From assembly GCA_028023455.1 (NCBI GenBank), contig JAQFVV010006449.1, forward strand, positions 978,812 to 1,042,811: a stretch of 64,000 nucleotides of DNA. Direction: 5' to 3'. A program made the translations under genes and the position numbers. This DNA is from Epiperipatus broadwayi. Taxonomy: Eukaryota > Onychophora > Udeonychophora > Euonychophora > Peripatidae. This document shows positions 12,411 to 25,000 of this stretch, in pieces (within the stretch, counting starts at the first letter, position 1; each line of letters begins with the position of its first letter). The notes under the pieces were generated by a model. It was not told the DNA's origin. It made no database searches and saw nothing but the letters and a program-made list of their open reading frames with translations.

Positions 12411-14146
12411 AATGATTTCAATTCTATAGGTTTTAAATGATCTTCCAACAATTTCTTATGAAACCAAAATTGAAATGAAATCATCTTCAAAATGTACCAA
12501 TGACAGTCAGACTCCATTGTAGAATAAAATAATTCTTATTCAAAATATTTATTACACAGAAAACTATAGTTTTTAATTGAAATAGCAATCGAGATTTGTT
12601 AAAGACTGGATGAATATTTGTTAGTGAACATGTTTTAAACGGATATTTACAATCATGCCAAATAAAACAAAATTTTAAACCTAATATTAACTGGAGATTC
12701 TAAAACCCGTCAGACAAATAAATAAAAGGTGGCGGAAAATGCAACTGACTAAAACGTTGAGATTAAAACAGATATTCTAATGAGAAAGCCAGTTTGTAGA
12801 GATTACAAAATTATATGCATGTCTTTATCTTTTGCAATATACATTGCCATAATAAAATATTGGTAAATGCTGAACGAATGATGAATATAAACGTAAGAGA
12901 TTAGGATATGTATCAAATGAAGGTTGATCCTTATGCATCATAAAAGTTAATTGTCTTATTTCAGATGACCTTATTCGAATTGTTTCGAACTAATTCAAAT
13001 TTCTTTTGATGTCAAATGTTAACAATATTCATTTGCATATGGAGCTTTCATGCAAATGACTATTTCTTATTCAGTTTCAAAAACAATGATCATATGTAAT
13101 ATAAATAAATGCAATAATTTTCAAAATTATAAATAATTTCAGGATTGGGAATAATTAACCTAAAGGTGTTTATATACATTCCAGCACTTATTTACATATT
13201 CCGATTACTGATCCAGCGCAACATGGCAAAGTGTTAATTTCTATGTGTGTGCATCAGAAGTGATAAATCGAAATTGTCAATATATTTTAAATAAGAAATA
13301 AAATAAGCAAAAATTGGCATACTGTCTATAACAATATTTAATTAATTAATCGCAACAGGAAAATATGCACACTGTTGAGAATATTCAATACTCGATAATA
13401 TTCAAATGGTATGACATAAATTGTTCAATATATTGGATTTTATATAAATAAGTTAGACTGTCGAAAGTGAATATTAGAACCAGGATGATGCTTAATTTTA
13501 CTATATTTGAATTTAAATTGTTTTTAGTTGAAGGAGATTAAGAAATTACCCTAAAGTACTTCTACTATTCACTAGAATTATTACATTAAAGAAGTCTGTG
13601 TAATTATATTAATATTTTTATTAATCATTCATTACATTGGATATTATTCACTTAATTTATAATATATCTGTAGTGTAATGTTCACTTTTCCATGCTCCTG
13701 CAAGATAGGAACTGATTTTGGTCCGCTTTTGACACCTTGTAGAGGGGTATAATCGTAAATAGAGTATTAAAAGCAGATAGAAAACAGTCCCTGCCATGCA
13801 TAGAAATAATGTAGTGGACATCACAGTACAGAATTATTACTCATTAAGTCTGTGAAATTATTTGAAAAACTTCATTGGTTTTGTAATTATATACCATCTT
13901 AACATTTGCTAGAAGTAGAAAATAGCGGGTATTTAAAATTTATTAATAACTTTTGGATAATTAATCACAGCATAAGTTGATATATCATATAGAAAAAACC
14001 GTATTTCAAACAGTAGCAATTCGCCTGTGTGCTGTTGGGAAAAATAAATGACATATTCAGAAGGTTAAGGTTCAAATATTTAAAACATATTCTTTAAACT
14101 TGCAATGCACTTACCGTCATTAAAAACATAATATTACATTTCAGTT
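12411..14146. other. Intron without recognised feature
   Basis: AT-rich sequence with only short chance ORFs. No repeat family, RNA gene or regulatory motif that I can support. Confidence 0.5.
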
Positions 14147-14277
<131 letters not shown>

Positions 14278-14534
14278 CCATCTATCAATTTATCTGACTG
14301 TATATCTATCTACATATGTAAGAGAGGATATTTTGTTAGTATGCCATATTGTATGCTCTAGATTTATTAATGCATTTGAGTTTTATATCTAAAATATAAT
14401 GTGTTTATAGAGAAAATTCTATATACAATATACATATTTCGCCAGGAGAATATCAGTGTTTGTCTGTGTAATTTACATTATAACAGAAAGATAGAGGCTA
14501 CTTCATAACATTGATACGCTTTAAATTAACTTAC

Positions 14535-14818
14535 TACTAAGTGTTTTTCCCCATCCAGACATTGTTGCATCCATTAGTGTTAGTTCTTTATTTGGATACA
14601 AAGGTAATGCTTGAACTTTATTTGAATAACGAAGTTTACCCTTTAATTTTATTAGGCCAATATCATAATTTAAATAATTGAATACTTTACTAACATATGT
14701 TTCATGCATAAAAATTTTTTCTGGTTGATATTCTAAAGAAACATCAGTTTTAATATTAAAATCTGGCAGATGTATTTTTCCACTCACAATTCTACCAATA
14801 GTATCGTTAATATTAAGT
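14535..14818 (-). CDS. S1 serine protease, catalytic Asp exon
   Basis: A 284-bp internal exon. On the minus strand the acceptor AATTTATTTAG ends at 14819 and the donor GTAAGT begins at 14534. The first base completes a codon left two-thirds finished by the exon at 42223-42311; the last base starts a codon finished by the exon at 2641-2816. It encodes IHLPDFNIKTDVSLE, then NYDIGLIKLKGKL with the catalytic Asp102 in the DIGLIKL motif, then ALPLYPNKELTL and MSGWGKTLS. These are canonical S1 landmarks in the right order and spacing. The Cys usually found just before SGWG (C136) is replaced (MDATMSGWG), which is common in invertebrate chymotrypsin-like proteases. An (AT)n tract lies just upstream of the acceptor (14853-14889). 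The frame is fully open, so the gene looks functional here. Confidence 0.9.
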
Positions 14819-14851
14819 CTAAATAAATTAAAAAATATTGAATTATAAAGC

Positions 14852-14852
<1 letters not shown>

Positions 14853-14889
<37 letters not shown>
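14853..14889. repeat. (AT)n microsatellite
   Basis: A 37-bp run followed by a short (AC)n, located 35 bp upstream of the Asp-exon acceptor in gene sense. It lengthens a chance open frame but is not coding. Confidence 0.95.
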
Positions 14890-14897
<8 letters not shown>

Positions 14898-14959
14898 AAG
14901 AAATCAAGTCATATATCACATGATCTAATTTAACAAGCTTGTAATTAAAAATGTTATAT

Positions 14960-15605
14960 AATGATTTTGCAAATAGATCTTAACAAGCTTTTCAGAATAT
15001 CTCCAACTTAAAACCAGTTTCAGCGACTGGCTACCTCGGTGAGGTGTTAGGATGTTTAAGCATTAAATTTTAAAAAAACAGGCCTAGCCTGACAGATTAT
15101 TTAATGGCTAACTATTAAGCAGAAAATCTGAAACTTTCAGATATTCATATTTCTTCTAATCTAGCTATCTAAGTTAAATAGCCATATGGGACTGAACTAA
15201 GTTCAGATACATCATATATTAATTTCCAAAGGTTTAATAGCAAAAAATATAATTACAAAGAAATCTAGTCATATATTACATGGCCTAATTTAACAAGCTT
15301 CTATTACAAATGTCATATAATGATCTTGCTATTAAGCCTTTGGCGATTTTGTATTGGTAAAGCTATTAATATATGATGAATTTTTATTTAGTTCAGTCCC
15401 ATATGGCTATTTAAGTTAGATACATGGTCTGAAAATTTTAGATTTTATGCTTAATAATTATCCCTTAGATAAGTACTAGGCTTGACCTGTATTTTAAATC
15501 TAATGCTTGAATATCTAGTACCTCACCGAAGAAGCCAGTAGCAGAAACCTGTCTTAGGTTGGTAATATTCTGAAAAGCTTGTTAAAAGCTATTTGCAAGA
15601 CAAAT
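14960..15605. mobile_element. Foldback MITE-like element A
   Basis: Long imperfect inverted repeat: 14960-15250 is complementary to 15320-15605. The ends read TTGCAAATAG...TTAACAAGCTTTTCAGAATAT and its complement. The arms include GACTGGCTACCTCGGTGAGG against CCTCACCGAAGAAGCCAGT, and ATAGCCATATGGGACTGAAC against its complement. No coding. A 70-bp direct repeat (14898-14967 against 15255-15326, sharing CATATAATGAT and TAATTTAACAAGCTT) lies just outside the left end and again inside the loop, so the element may have a nested or duplicated structure. Confidence 0.7.
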
Positions 15606-15654
15606 GATTACCCAACATACATATTCTTGCTGAAGCTACATGTATCAGTTGGTT

Positions 15655-16115
15655 CAGTTCATCATACTCCAGACATAGATATATTTAGTGCTAGGTTTAT
15701 ATTAAGATAAAAAAATCTTCAAACTTTAATGTAGAAGCTTCAATATAATTCAGCCTACAATACTTCAGTTGTCCATATCATTGAAAATCTGATGATGGTA
15801 TGACTAAATTCCTTGTTGATGCCAATATTATTGCCATGCCATGTTGACCTTAACTCACTCTGACACCTCATGTATAGAATTGTTATTTAAATTGGCAAAG
15901 ACCTATTCATGTGAGAGAATGAAGATGTCTTAAGTTCAACATGGGCATAGACAATAATATTGGCATCAAGGGATTTGGCTAAACTATCATCATATTTTCC
16001 ATGGTAGGGACATCTGAAGAATTGGAGAGTGGAGTACATTGAAGCATGTCCATTAAAGTTTGAAAATTATTATCCTAATATAAACTAGGCACTGATTATA
16101 TATTGTGCCATTACA
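15655..16115. mobile_element. Foldback MITE-like element B
   Basis: Second long imperfect hairpin directly after element A. Arms are about 15680-15880 and 15900-16110, sharing TAGTTTATATTA, TTCAAACTTTAATG, ATGCCAATATTATTG and CATGTTGA(A/C)CTTAA. The loop is about 30 bp. It is unrelated in sequence to element A and non-coding. Confidence 0.65.
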
Positions 16116-18394
16116 ATTTAGTCACTAGCTAAATTTATAGTAATGTGCATGTAGAAAAGGTAAACCAAAAATCATCATCACATTTTTATATAATCATAAA
16201 TGAAGCTGTAGGGCATCCAAGTTCAAACCCTACAAGGTCCAGTTCTAAAAGCTTTAAACAGAGAAAGAATGGGTCAACAATTACATGCTTTACTTGTTTG
16301 TGTGTTGATAGAAAGGTAATACACACATTTAAACTATTTAATATTTAATTTTTCTTTAAAAAGCAAAGTTATAATGCATACATATAGGCAATGTATGTGT
16401 AAATTATTTAATTGTTTTATATTTCAAATATTCAACATTTTAACTTTCTTTAAAACTAACCTATGCTTGATCAATTCTAATATTTTATTCTATACTTTTA
16501 TTTTGCTTTTCTTTAATTATAAGTGGGATTTAAAAGTTACAGATTTAATTAAATAATTGGGTTATAATTACTAAGCTAGCAATTATAGTATTTAAGGTTA
16601 GTTTATGAATGATTTGAAAGAATGAAGGATGTGTGTACATTACATACAAAATTTTACATTTCCTAAATATTGAAAGAAAAGGAAGTATTAAATCTGTTAA
16701 ATTATTTTTTTTGTACAATTGTTTGTTAAAAGAGGAAATCTGTTTAATCAGATATCAATCTTTGTAGCAATTTTTTTTTGTAAATGATTGTTTCACTTTG
16801 GAAGCTTATAATGGGTCAGAACTATAATTTTTGAAATTGTCTTATCAAGATCTAAAGAAGGAAGCTCAAAGATTTGAAGTGTTACCTGGATGTTAAAAGA
16901 AAAAAAAAAAAACAAAAGAAAGGAAATAAGAATTGAGTCTATTTTTTTTTTAAAACAAAAGTGTCTGGAAAAAGGATTAAACTTTTCAGTTGAAAAATAC
17001 TTTGGTTGAAAATAAATTAGAGATCTAATTAAAACAAATTTGTCCAAAAATAGCAAGTGATGCTATCTCTGATTGGTTAAGGTAGCTAAAAATTGGATAT
17101 AAAAAGCTGTCTTGAATTATTATTAAGATTATTATTGTGATTGATTCAGATTATTAAACTATCAAATTTGAATGTTGAAAATATAAGAAATGGCGGGCTA
17201 GAAAAATTATATGTATATCCCATTTGCCGGACCATCTGGAGGAAGCTGCACATCACATAGGAAAGAAAAGATGTGTCTAAAATAATATTCTACACCTTTC
17301 AACTGACCAGATAAATAAGATGTTTTTAATAGAAGGAAGAAAGCATTCACCTGCATTCAAAGAAGATGAATTAATCTACTGATAAATATTAATCATCAAG
17401 TCCAATTAATTGTTCCAACAACTGATTTTAAACTCAAGAAAATTTATAAATGTGAAAACAACTGCTGTATTTCATCCACATGCTTGACAGGAAGAGAAGA
17501 AAAATTAATATAATGATTTCCAAATTGTCCACTAAAGCAAATAACCTCAATAGAGTCATCATCATTAAATAGTTATACACCTCAAGAAAGAGATTGTTCC
17601 CACATAGTAGCTGCAGAAATATAGACAAGTTTGAACCCTTGGAAATTCGCCACAAACAAAAGATCGGTAATATGACTTTTTATATCTATTTTCTTTATGA
17701 TATCAGTCTTAAGAAACATTTTAGCGATAAAGTGGTATATTTTATTTAAAGAACTTTTAAAGACTATTCAGATCGATTAAAACAAGAATGTCTTACTAAT
17801 AATAACTTTGAGCTTCATAAATGACCTTGAAAGTATGAAAATTATTTGTTTATTAATTTTACAATATTAATGTGTAAAACAATTTTTTTTTATGGTGTTA
17901 TGATTTTAGTTTTAACTGATATATTATTATTATTTTGGTTTTTAATAATATTTTGTTATTATGGGATAAAACACGCACATACATAATAATATTTTTATAT
18001 GTGTATAATTGGGAGTGAATGTGAAATAATGAGTAGTATTAGAATATTAGATTATTTTGTTTCAAGTTCAGTATAGATTTCAGCGCTTGGAAGGGAGGGG
18101 GAGAAAATAATTTAAAACTCTTTTCTAAAACTTGCTCTTTCAATTTTACTAACATTTTTTTTTTACATTCTATTTACATGTTGGATTTTAAAGTATGTGT
18201 GCCAATGAGCAGATAATATTTTTTTTTAAATACTTTTCTCATGGAGTGAAAATCATGGTCAATGTGACGTCCAACTTAATACAAAATACATTTGAAGGGA
18301 AAGGGGGAAGAACTTAAAATTAATCTGAGGATTGTTATATAATCAATTATTATTATTATTATTCATGTCAATTTTCATATTTATCTAGAAATTT
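16116..18394. other. Intron without recognised feature
   Basis: Only short chance ORFs. A weak B-box-like motif occurs near 16222 (AGTTCAAACCC) but no tRNA-like fold is evident. Homopolymer A/T runs are frequent. Confidence 0.45.
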
Positions 18395-18890
18395 TTATGT
18401 ATATGTTAGAAATGTAGTAATAAATATTAGTTTGTTTTATTAAACGAGGCGTATATATTTCATTAAGTGTAGTCTTTGTTAAGTGTGATTATTCATCATC
18501 ATCAATGGTTGAATATTAGTTATTTAAGATATAAGTAAATATGCTAAAATTAAGCAATAATTATGAATTTCTTTATAAAAATTAGTTTTATGTTTAGGCT
18601 TAGTCCTAGAGCTGTAGTTGAAACCCTTGTCATTATCGTTATTATTATCATCATCATCATCATCATCAACGTTTTAATTAATGAGCTGTTTAACTGTTTA
18701 AAGGCCATAAATAAATATTGATTTTATAATATTTAGTGATCTCTTAGTATTATTATAACCACATCCCATCATCTATTTCATGCAAGGATGAGTGAATTGC
18801 CATCCTCAATTAGTTATATATAATCTGAGCTAGTAAACTTACAAAACTATTGAAACACATTTGTTATGCTAAGATCTGAGAAATGATTTA
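18395..18890. repeat. Dispersed repeat D2, copy 2
   Basis: Counterpart of 5405-5860, in the same orientation. It has an (ATC)n run at about 18648-18668 and TCTGAGCTAGTA near 18826. No coding sequence. Confidence 0.5.
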
Positions 18891-18964
18891 TGTCTAATAT
18901 ACTCCACTTTGGTTTAAAGATGTTTTACTTTTACCTAACTATTAGTGCTTATAGTGATATGGCT

Positions 18965-19115
18965 CAAAAAGCAAAATCTCTCATTTTTTATTAGAAATAA
19001 AGTACCAAAAGGGATTCAAACCCAGTACATGTGAAAGGTTATTAGATATAACCGTGTCTAGATTCAGATAATCTAGTGGCGCCCTGCTAGACCATATTCA
19101 CTTAGTATTTGTTTA
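18965..19115 (-). mobile_element. tRNA-derived SINE-like unit
   Basis: On the minus strand there is a possible A box (GGTCTAGCAGGGC), an anticodon-arm-like stem CTAGA ... TCTAG, a long variable region, and a good B box (GGGTTTGAATCCC). This is the order of an RNA polymerase III internal promoter in a tRNA-derived SINE, with a class-II-type long variable arm. The 3' flank is A/T-rich. Target duplications were not identified. Confidence 0.45.
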
Positions 19116-20234
19116 AACATGCACTTAACATCAAACCAAGGAATGAAAGTGGATAAAACCTACTGCCTGTATACCTGAGTTATATTTTATTGAATTACTA
19201 GTGTACTCACTTCACGTGATTTCATATACCTGAGTTATAATACTGGTTATTAACAATTTCCCCATAATTCTTGATAGTGTTATATTTTGAACCTTTATTT
19301 AGTTATTTCTATTTGAACTCATTTATTTATGTTACAATATATATATATATATATATTGTGCCAGGCATTATCAAATGTCCATGCACAAAATCTGCTGTAA
19401 AGAATATTACAGCAGATACATTTATGAATTTGTAGATATTAAGCACAACAAATATATAAATGTGCTATATTAATTATGGAGTGGTCTGAGCATTAAAATA
19501 CCCACACACACCAATTTAAATAATAAGAAATTGACATAGAAAATATTGTAAAGTAAACTCATGTATTTTTTTTTGTTTTATATTTCCTTTTTGTATATGT
19601 TTTATGATATGTTATTTTATGTATTTGGCTTTTCTCTGAAAAATTCAAATAGAGAAAAGCAATTGTTCCAATGTAATTGTACATATATTTTTTTTAATTA
19701 CTTTTCTAAAAACTAATTTTATTCTGTAAACTAAGAATGTTAATTGCTTTTGCAAAAATCTGATCAAAAGCAAAATGTTTGATAATGCTATAATTAAACT
19801 GTTATCTTTTAAAAAAAAAATTTGAATTGATTTTGTAAGCAAGTGGTCTGAGTTATTTAAGATGGAAACCATTATATCAAACTTAAAATGTAGAATTTAA
19901 TCGGAAAAATTGTAAGGAATGTTATAATCTAAATGATAAGATAAATTGAAAGGATTGGCTGATTCATACTTCTCAGAGGGCTAGTGGGATTGATATAGTT
20001 TAGTCAGTTCTGTGAGATTCATTCTTTCTTTGTCATTCAAGTCGCTCACTACTCTGGCTCCAGAGATTTTCAATCATCTAGCAACTTAGAGATAAATTTA
20101 TGGACTAGACTGCTGCTGACATTTTCTAAGAAATCCATTATATAGTTTTTTTTAAGCACTCTTGATTTCTTAAGAATTTAATAAACTGTCAAGATAGAAA
20201 ATGAACATTTGATAAAAATTATTATCATATACAA

Positions 20235-20465
20235 ACAGAGGAAAATATGAAGCAATCTACCAGTGAGTCCAGTAAAATGACCGTGGGGTAGACAACTAGC
20301 CAGCGCACCATCCTTTCTCTGTCCCAAGCCGCCAAGATGTGACCACGCCAGTTCCAGCCGCCCACAATGATGACAAATGCCGCCTTGCTAAATAGATGAA
20401 ATCCTCACTACACAGCCAGTTGACTTGAAGCCCACTCAGAGTCCAGAGGAAAAGAATGAAGACAC
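20235..20465. other. GC-richer island of unknown identity
   Basis: About 230 bp of clearly higher G+C than all neighbouring DNA, containing AAGCCGCCAAGATGTGACC and CCAGCCGCCCACAATG. Both strands have short open stretches but no protein motif that I recognise. It could be a fragment of a mobile element, a SINE body or a captured gene piece. Confidence 0.4.
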
Positions 20466-22038
20466 AGACATAAGTTTATTTTAAGATGTTTTATTAATAT
20501 TGAGATAATTAACTTTGATATTTCCGATTAAATATATTATTATTTCTTTATTATTATTATTACTCATTTAAAAAAGAGTTGTCTCTCACATATGTATATT
20601 GAATTTACAGGTATTACAGGCATAAATGATAAAGCTTTTACGTAAATCTTTTAAGTCAATTTTTCTATTTCAAATTCTAGTATTTTCAACAAAGGTTGCA
20701 ATGAGATTCTTTTTTTGTTGTTGTTGCTATTCGTTTTGCTCTTGTTGTTATTCCTGAAATTCGTCATATATAAATATGCATGTATATATATATATGCGTA
20801 CATACATATGCTTATAATATTCGGTAAATACGATATCTCGTGCTGAATATCTAAAAATGTATTTAACCGTATATCCTTTTTAAGTTATTTATTTTTGTCA
20901 CTGCTGCACCTCACGATGTGTGTAAGAAGGGATTGATCTATTATAGATTCCCTGTAAGCAAGTACTCTAATAACTTTATATTTAAAATAATAGTAAGTGT
21001 ATAATTGTGCTGCATGTATATACATGTATAGAAATTTATCTCTGGCAAAAGGGAAATAGATACAGTACCTTATGGTGAGTACAATATAGTATCTGAGCCA
21101 ATGCAACCTATTGACTTGTTGAAAATATGAAATTAGTGAAATATTTCATAGTGCAAATATATGCATAGTTTTTATTATTATATTTGCTATCAATAAAAAG
21201 GTTTTAAAGTCATCAGTAAAAGTATATGCCTGTATAACCGAAGATCTCTAATCTGATATATATATATCAAATCACACAAAGTATAACTTATTTCTACAGG
21301 ATCAAAAAAGCTCAGACCACCTCCATTCTTTATAAAACATTGTAAATAGCTTTAGGGATTTATTATTTTCTTATATAAATTGTATTTTATTGATTTCAAT
21401 GCCTCATATATATATAGGGGTTTGTGATAATTAATTAATTTTTTTTTTTATTATATCATTAGTATGAAACGGTGGTGGGTATTCGGGATTAAATAAATAT
21501 TTAATCATAATATTAAACTTGTTTCGTTTTCATATTATTATTTATATTGATAAAAAATAAGTCATTTCCTTATCAACCACATACCTATAATAATATTTTA
21601 ACTTACCCATTTGAAGACCTTAGATATAGAGTGACCGAGATAGCCACAAGAGATATCGCTCTACTGGGGTGTTAAATCTTATTCTTATGCAGCTGAACAT
21701 ATGGTATTGCACATCCTTCTAGGAGGGTGAAAAATTCCTTTTTTCGATTCTTTTCTAGAAGTGGTGTGCAAAAGTCTATTTTGTAAATAGATTTTTCAAA
21801 GGTGTATACTTGCGATTGTTCTAAATATTTGGGCATTCAAATAAGGTATCAACTAATGGATGTTTTTAACTGGAAGAGTCCTGTCAATCCACTCTTTCTA
21901 TCAATTTAGCTGGAAGTACCATTATACACGAGTACAGACAATCGGCTAAATTAGTATCCATTTTTTTTACCTGTTAAATCTTGGTCACTTCATGCTCAGT
22001 GCAAGAATAGGAAAAGAATTCTGCAGGGAGAATGGTCT
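20466..22038. other. Intron without recognised feature
   Basis: AT-rich with short chance ORFs. The part at 21600-21960 is somewhat less AT-rich and has a small hairpin (TCCTTCTAGGAGGGTGA), but nothing recognisable. Confidence 0.4.
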
Positions 22039-22041
22039 GGT

Positions 22042-22093
<52 letters not shown>

Positions 22094-22096
22094 ACC
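22039..22096. repeat. (AT)n enclosed by GGTACAAT/ATTGTACC
   Basis: A 58-bp perfect palindrome: (AT)n bounded by an 8-bp inverted repeat. Related arrangements occur at 6596-6637, at 19331-19361 (imperfect) and at the (AT)n start near 26755. Confidence 0.9.
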
Positions 22097-25000
22097 TTTT
22101 GTTTAGGGTAGATTGGATTATTTCTAACAATTTACTAGAAAATTTTAAAGTTAGGTAAAAGATTATGTATGTTGTGTGTTAATAATCTTTGAATAAATTA
22201 GTTATGGCAAGTAAAATAATTGATGTATAGTGTTGGGTTGGTATTTGTAAGAAAACAGTTAACTAAAAATCATTATAAGATTGTATGGTTGGGAGAACTG
22301 GCCATAATAAATACTGATTTAATAAGTCTTATAAATAATAATTAGGGTAAATTTTAAAAGTAATGTTTTAAAGTTAAACGAATAGATTTAGTAATAATAA
22401 TTGTATTTAATGGCTATATTTTTAAAATCATTTGATTAAAAAATAATAATGTGGAAGAAAAGCGTAATTTTTTGGTTTTATAATATTAAAATAATTATTT
22501 TAAAATTGTGCTATAATAGTGATTATGTAACATTTTATAAATTAAATTATTTTAGTCTTTAAATTATTAGCACCTTATTTAGCTTTGTAAATCACGTGAC
22601 GCACACCTGTGTTTGAAAATAGAATAATATTATCTGTTATAAATGTTAAATTGGATTTTAAAAGTGAATATAATAAATAAAATCAGATTTATGTTTCTTG
22701 TTGAAAATAAATATGTTAAGTTCAAAATAAAGGTAGAAATGGTAATAAATATTGAAATGTGATTTTTAAAAATTGTTTTAGAGTCTTTAGTAACTGTAAA
22801 TAAAATGTGAAAATTAACTAAGAATTGAATAATATAATAAAAATAAATATTTAGTAAATTATTATTAACTTTAACTTTAAACCAATGTTCATGGTCCCAG
22901 ATAATTTGAGGTAAGGATTGTTTAATGAACCAATCAGATTTGGAATTAGCTCGAGTATTTAAGAGCTGTTTAAATTTTGGCAGATGATTATTATTGAGCT
23001 GTTATCTCATTCTACTGACATACTATTATAACATCGTTAGTATTTCCACAATTTCAGTAAAGTATTTAGTAGTGTAATAATCCATTTTACTTAATTTCAA
23101 TTTTTATAAAAATACAGCAGTTTATTGTTACAAGATCGTGATATGGAGAAAGAGGGCTAAAAATTAAATAATTCCTTACTTAGCTGATTTATTTTCATTC
23201 AATTTGTCATTAACTTAAACATGAAGAAATCATCACTAAATATAAAAAAATTAATGGAAGTATTCAAGTGTTATTATTGTATAAAGTATATAATTTTGCC
23301 TGTGTTGATAAGTCATATTGATTTACGACTAAATTTCATAAAAAGAACGTCACGGAGAAAATATAAAAAAAAAAATTTCCATTAAAAGATATAAAGTGAA
23401 ATGATATAAAATAATTTTATGAAGAAAATTTATTTAAAATACGATGGAAAAATACTTTTAAAGAAAAAACTTTTAAATTTGACCAGGCAATTACTTTAGA
23501 ACATAGCGATATTTCTTTCTGAAGAAATATTGGAAATATTTTAAAATTGGAATTTTTTCCTAGAAAATATAAGATCATTTGCAAGTATGTGACTTATATC
23601 CTATTTTAAAAAATATTACAAGTTGGTAATTAAAGTATGCTGGACATATAGAAAGTTTCTGAATTTATTTGGGAAAATAATTAAGTTATTAGCAGACATT
23701 GAAGGAAGTATTGTTTGTATCAGAAAACATTGAACCTCAGTAAATATGGAAAAATTACAAGAATTTCAAAAATTATCTTGATGAAGAGTATTTAAATTAG
23801 ATATTTACCTAGCAATAAATGCTTAATGTATCTTAAAGTTTTTGGAGATAAGAAAAATATTAATTATATTAGTTTAAGTCTTATAGAATAAAAGTAAATG
23901 TACCGTATTTAACTTGAACTGTCATTTTGGATTATATATTGCAACGTTAAGAAGTGGAGCGTGTGTGATTATTGATGTCAAAAGTGTGTTATTAATGTTT
24001 TTACCAGGAGAAAGGACACTTCTTGTAATGAACTCATTATCAAGAAAAGAACATTTCATCGCAAGAAATTTTAATAAAGTTATCGTAAATATGGTTCTAC
24101 AATTTATTTTTTTTACTAAAAAAATTATAGTAATGTTATTCATAGTATAAATATAGCATAGGAACATAAGACATTAAATTATTTACTAACCTAGCAATTA
24201 AAATTTTATTGTAAAGAAAAAACTCTTTAATAGTAATTTTATTAAAAAAACTTAATATGTTTTATTTAGACCGTGATCCAGAAAACATCGAATAAGTGAT
24301 CGTCAACAGTACCACTTATGGTAATAATGTAAATTATTAATAGTTTTAAAATGTGTTTTGTTATTTTGTGTGGTTGTATGAATGCGTATATAAAACACGA
24401 TACCTACACATAATTTATCATTTGTTTAGTTATTTAAGAATATGCATAATTTTAGTGATATCGTAAAGATATTTAAACATAAAAGAAATATAAGTATATG
24501 ATTCTATTATAACTGAATTGGATGTTTTAGTTGAATAATTTAAAGTATTAAAAATATGACATTGATTCTGATTGTTTATGCTTAAGTTTGAGAACTATTA
24601 AAGAATGAAATAATCTTGTCTTATTAGTTAGTTAGACCGTTATTCTAAAAATGAATTTATTTATTATTATAGAAATGAGAAGATGAATTTAGAAATGTAA
24701 AGTAATGAATTTTAAATGCTAATATTTTAGTATTAAGTTATATAAGACCAGGATAATATTATATGTAGGGTTTATTTATATGGGAAGAAGAATATACTAT
24801 ATTGATGTTTAGACAAGTATAGATAACATAGCCCTATATCTTGTGTATATTCATGGCAGTATTTATTTTTCTATGTATTAAAGTTTAATGTGCCATAGTG
24901 CTGAATAAATAGCCTGGACATTATATTTGATAATAGAGGTTATTAAACAAATAAGTTATACCTCATTTCGTGTGCACTGTGCCCATGGTGGTTAGTTGAT

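Noticed and set aside
23914-24167. Opposing 78- and 81-residue ORFs
   Set aside because: Neither has recognisable motifs, introns signals or repeats; overlapping chance frames in AT-rich DNA.
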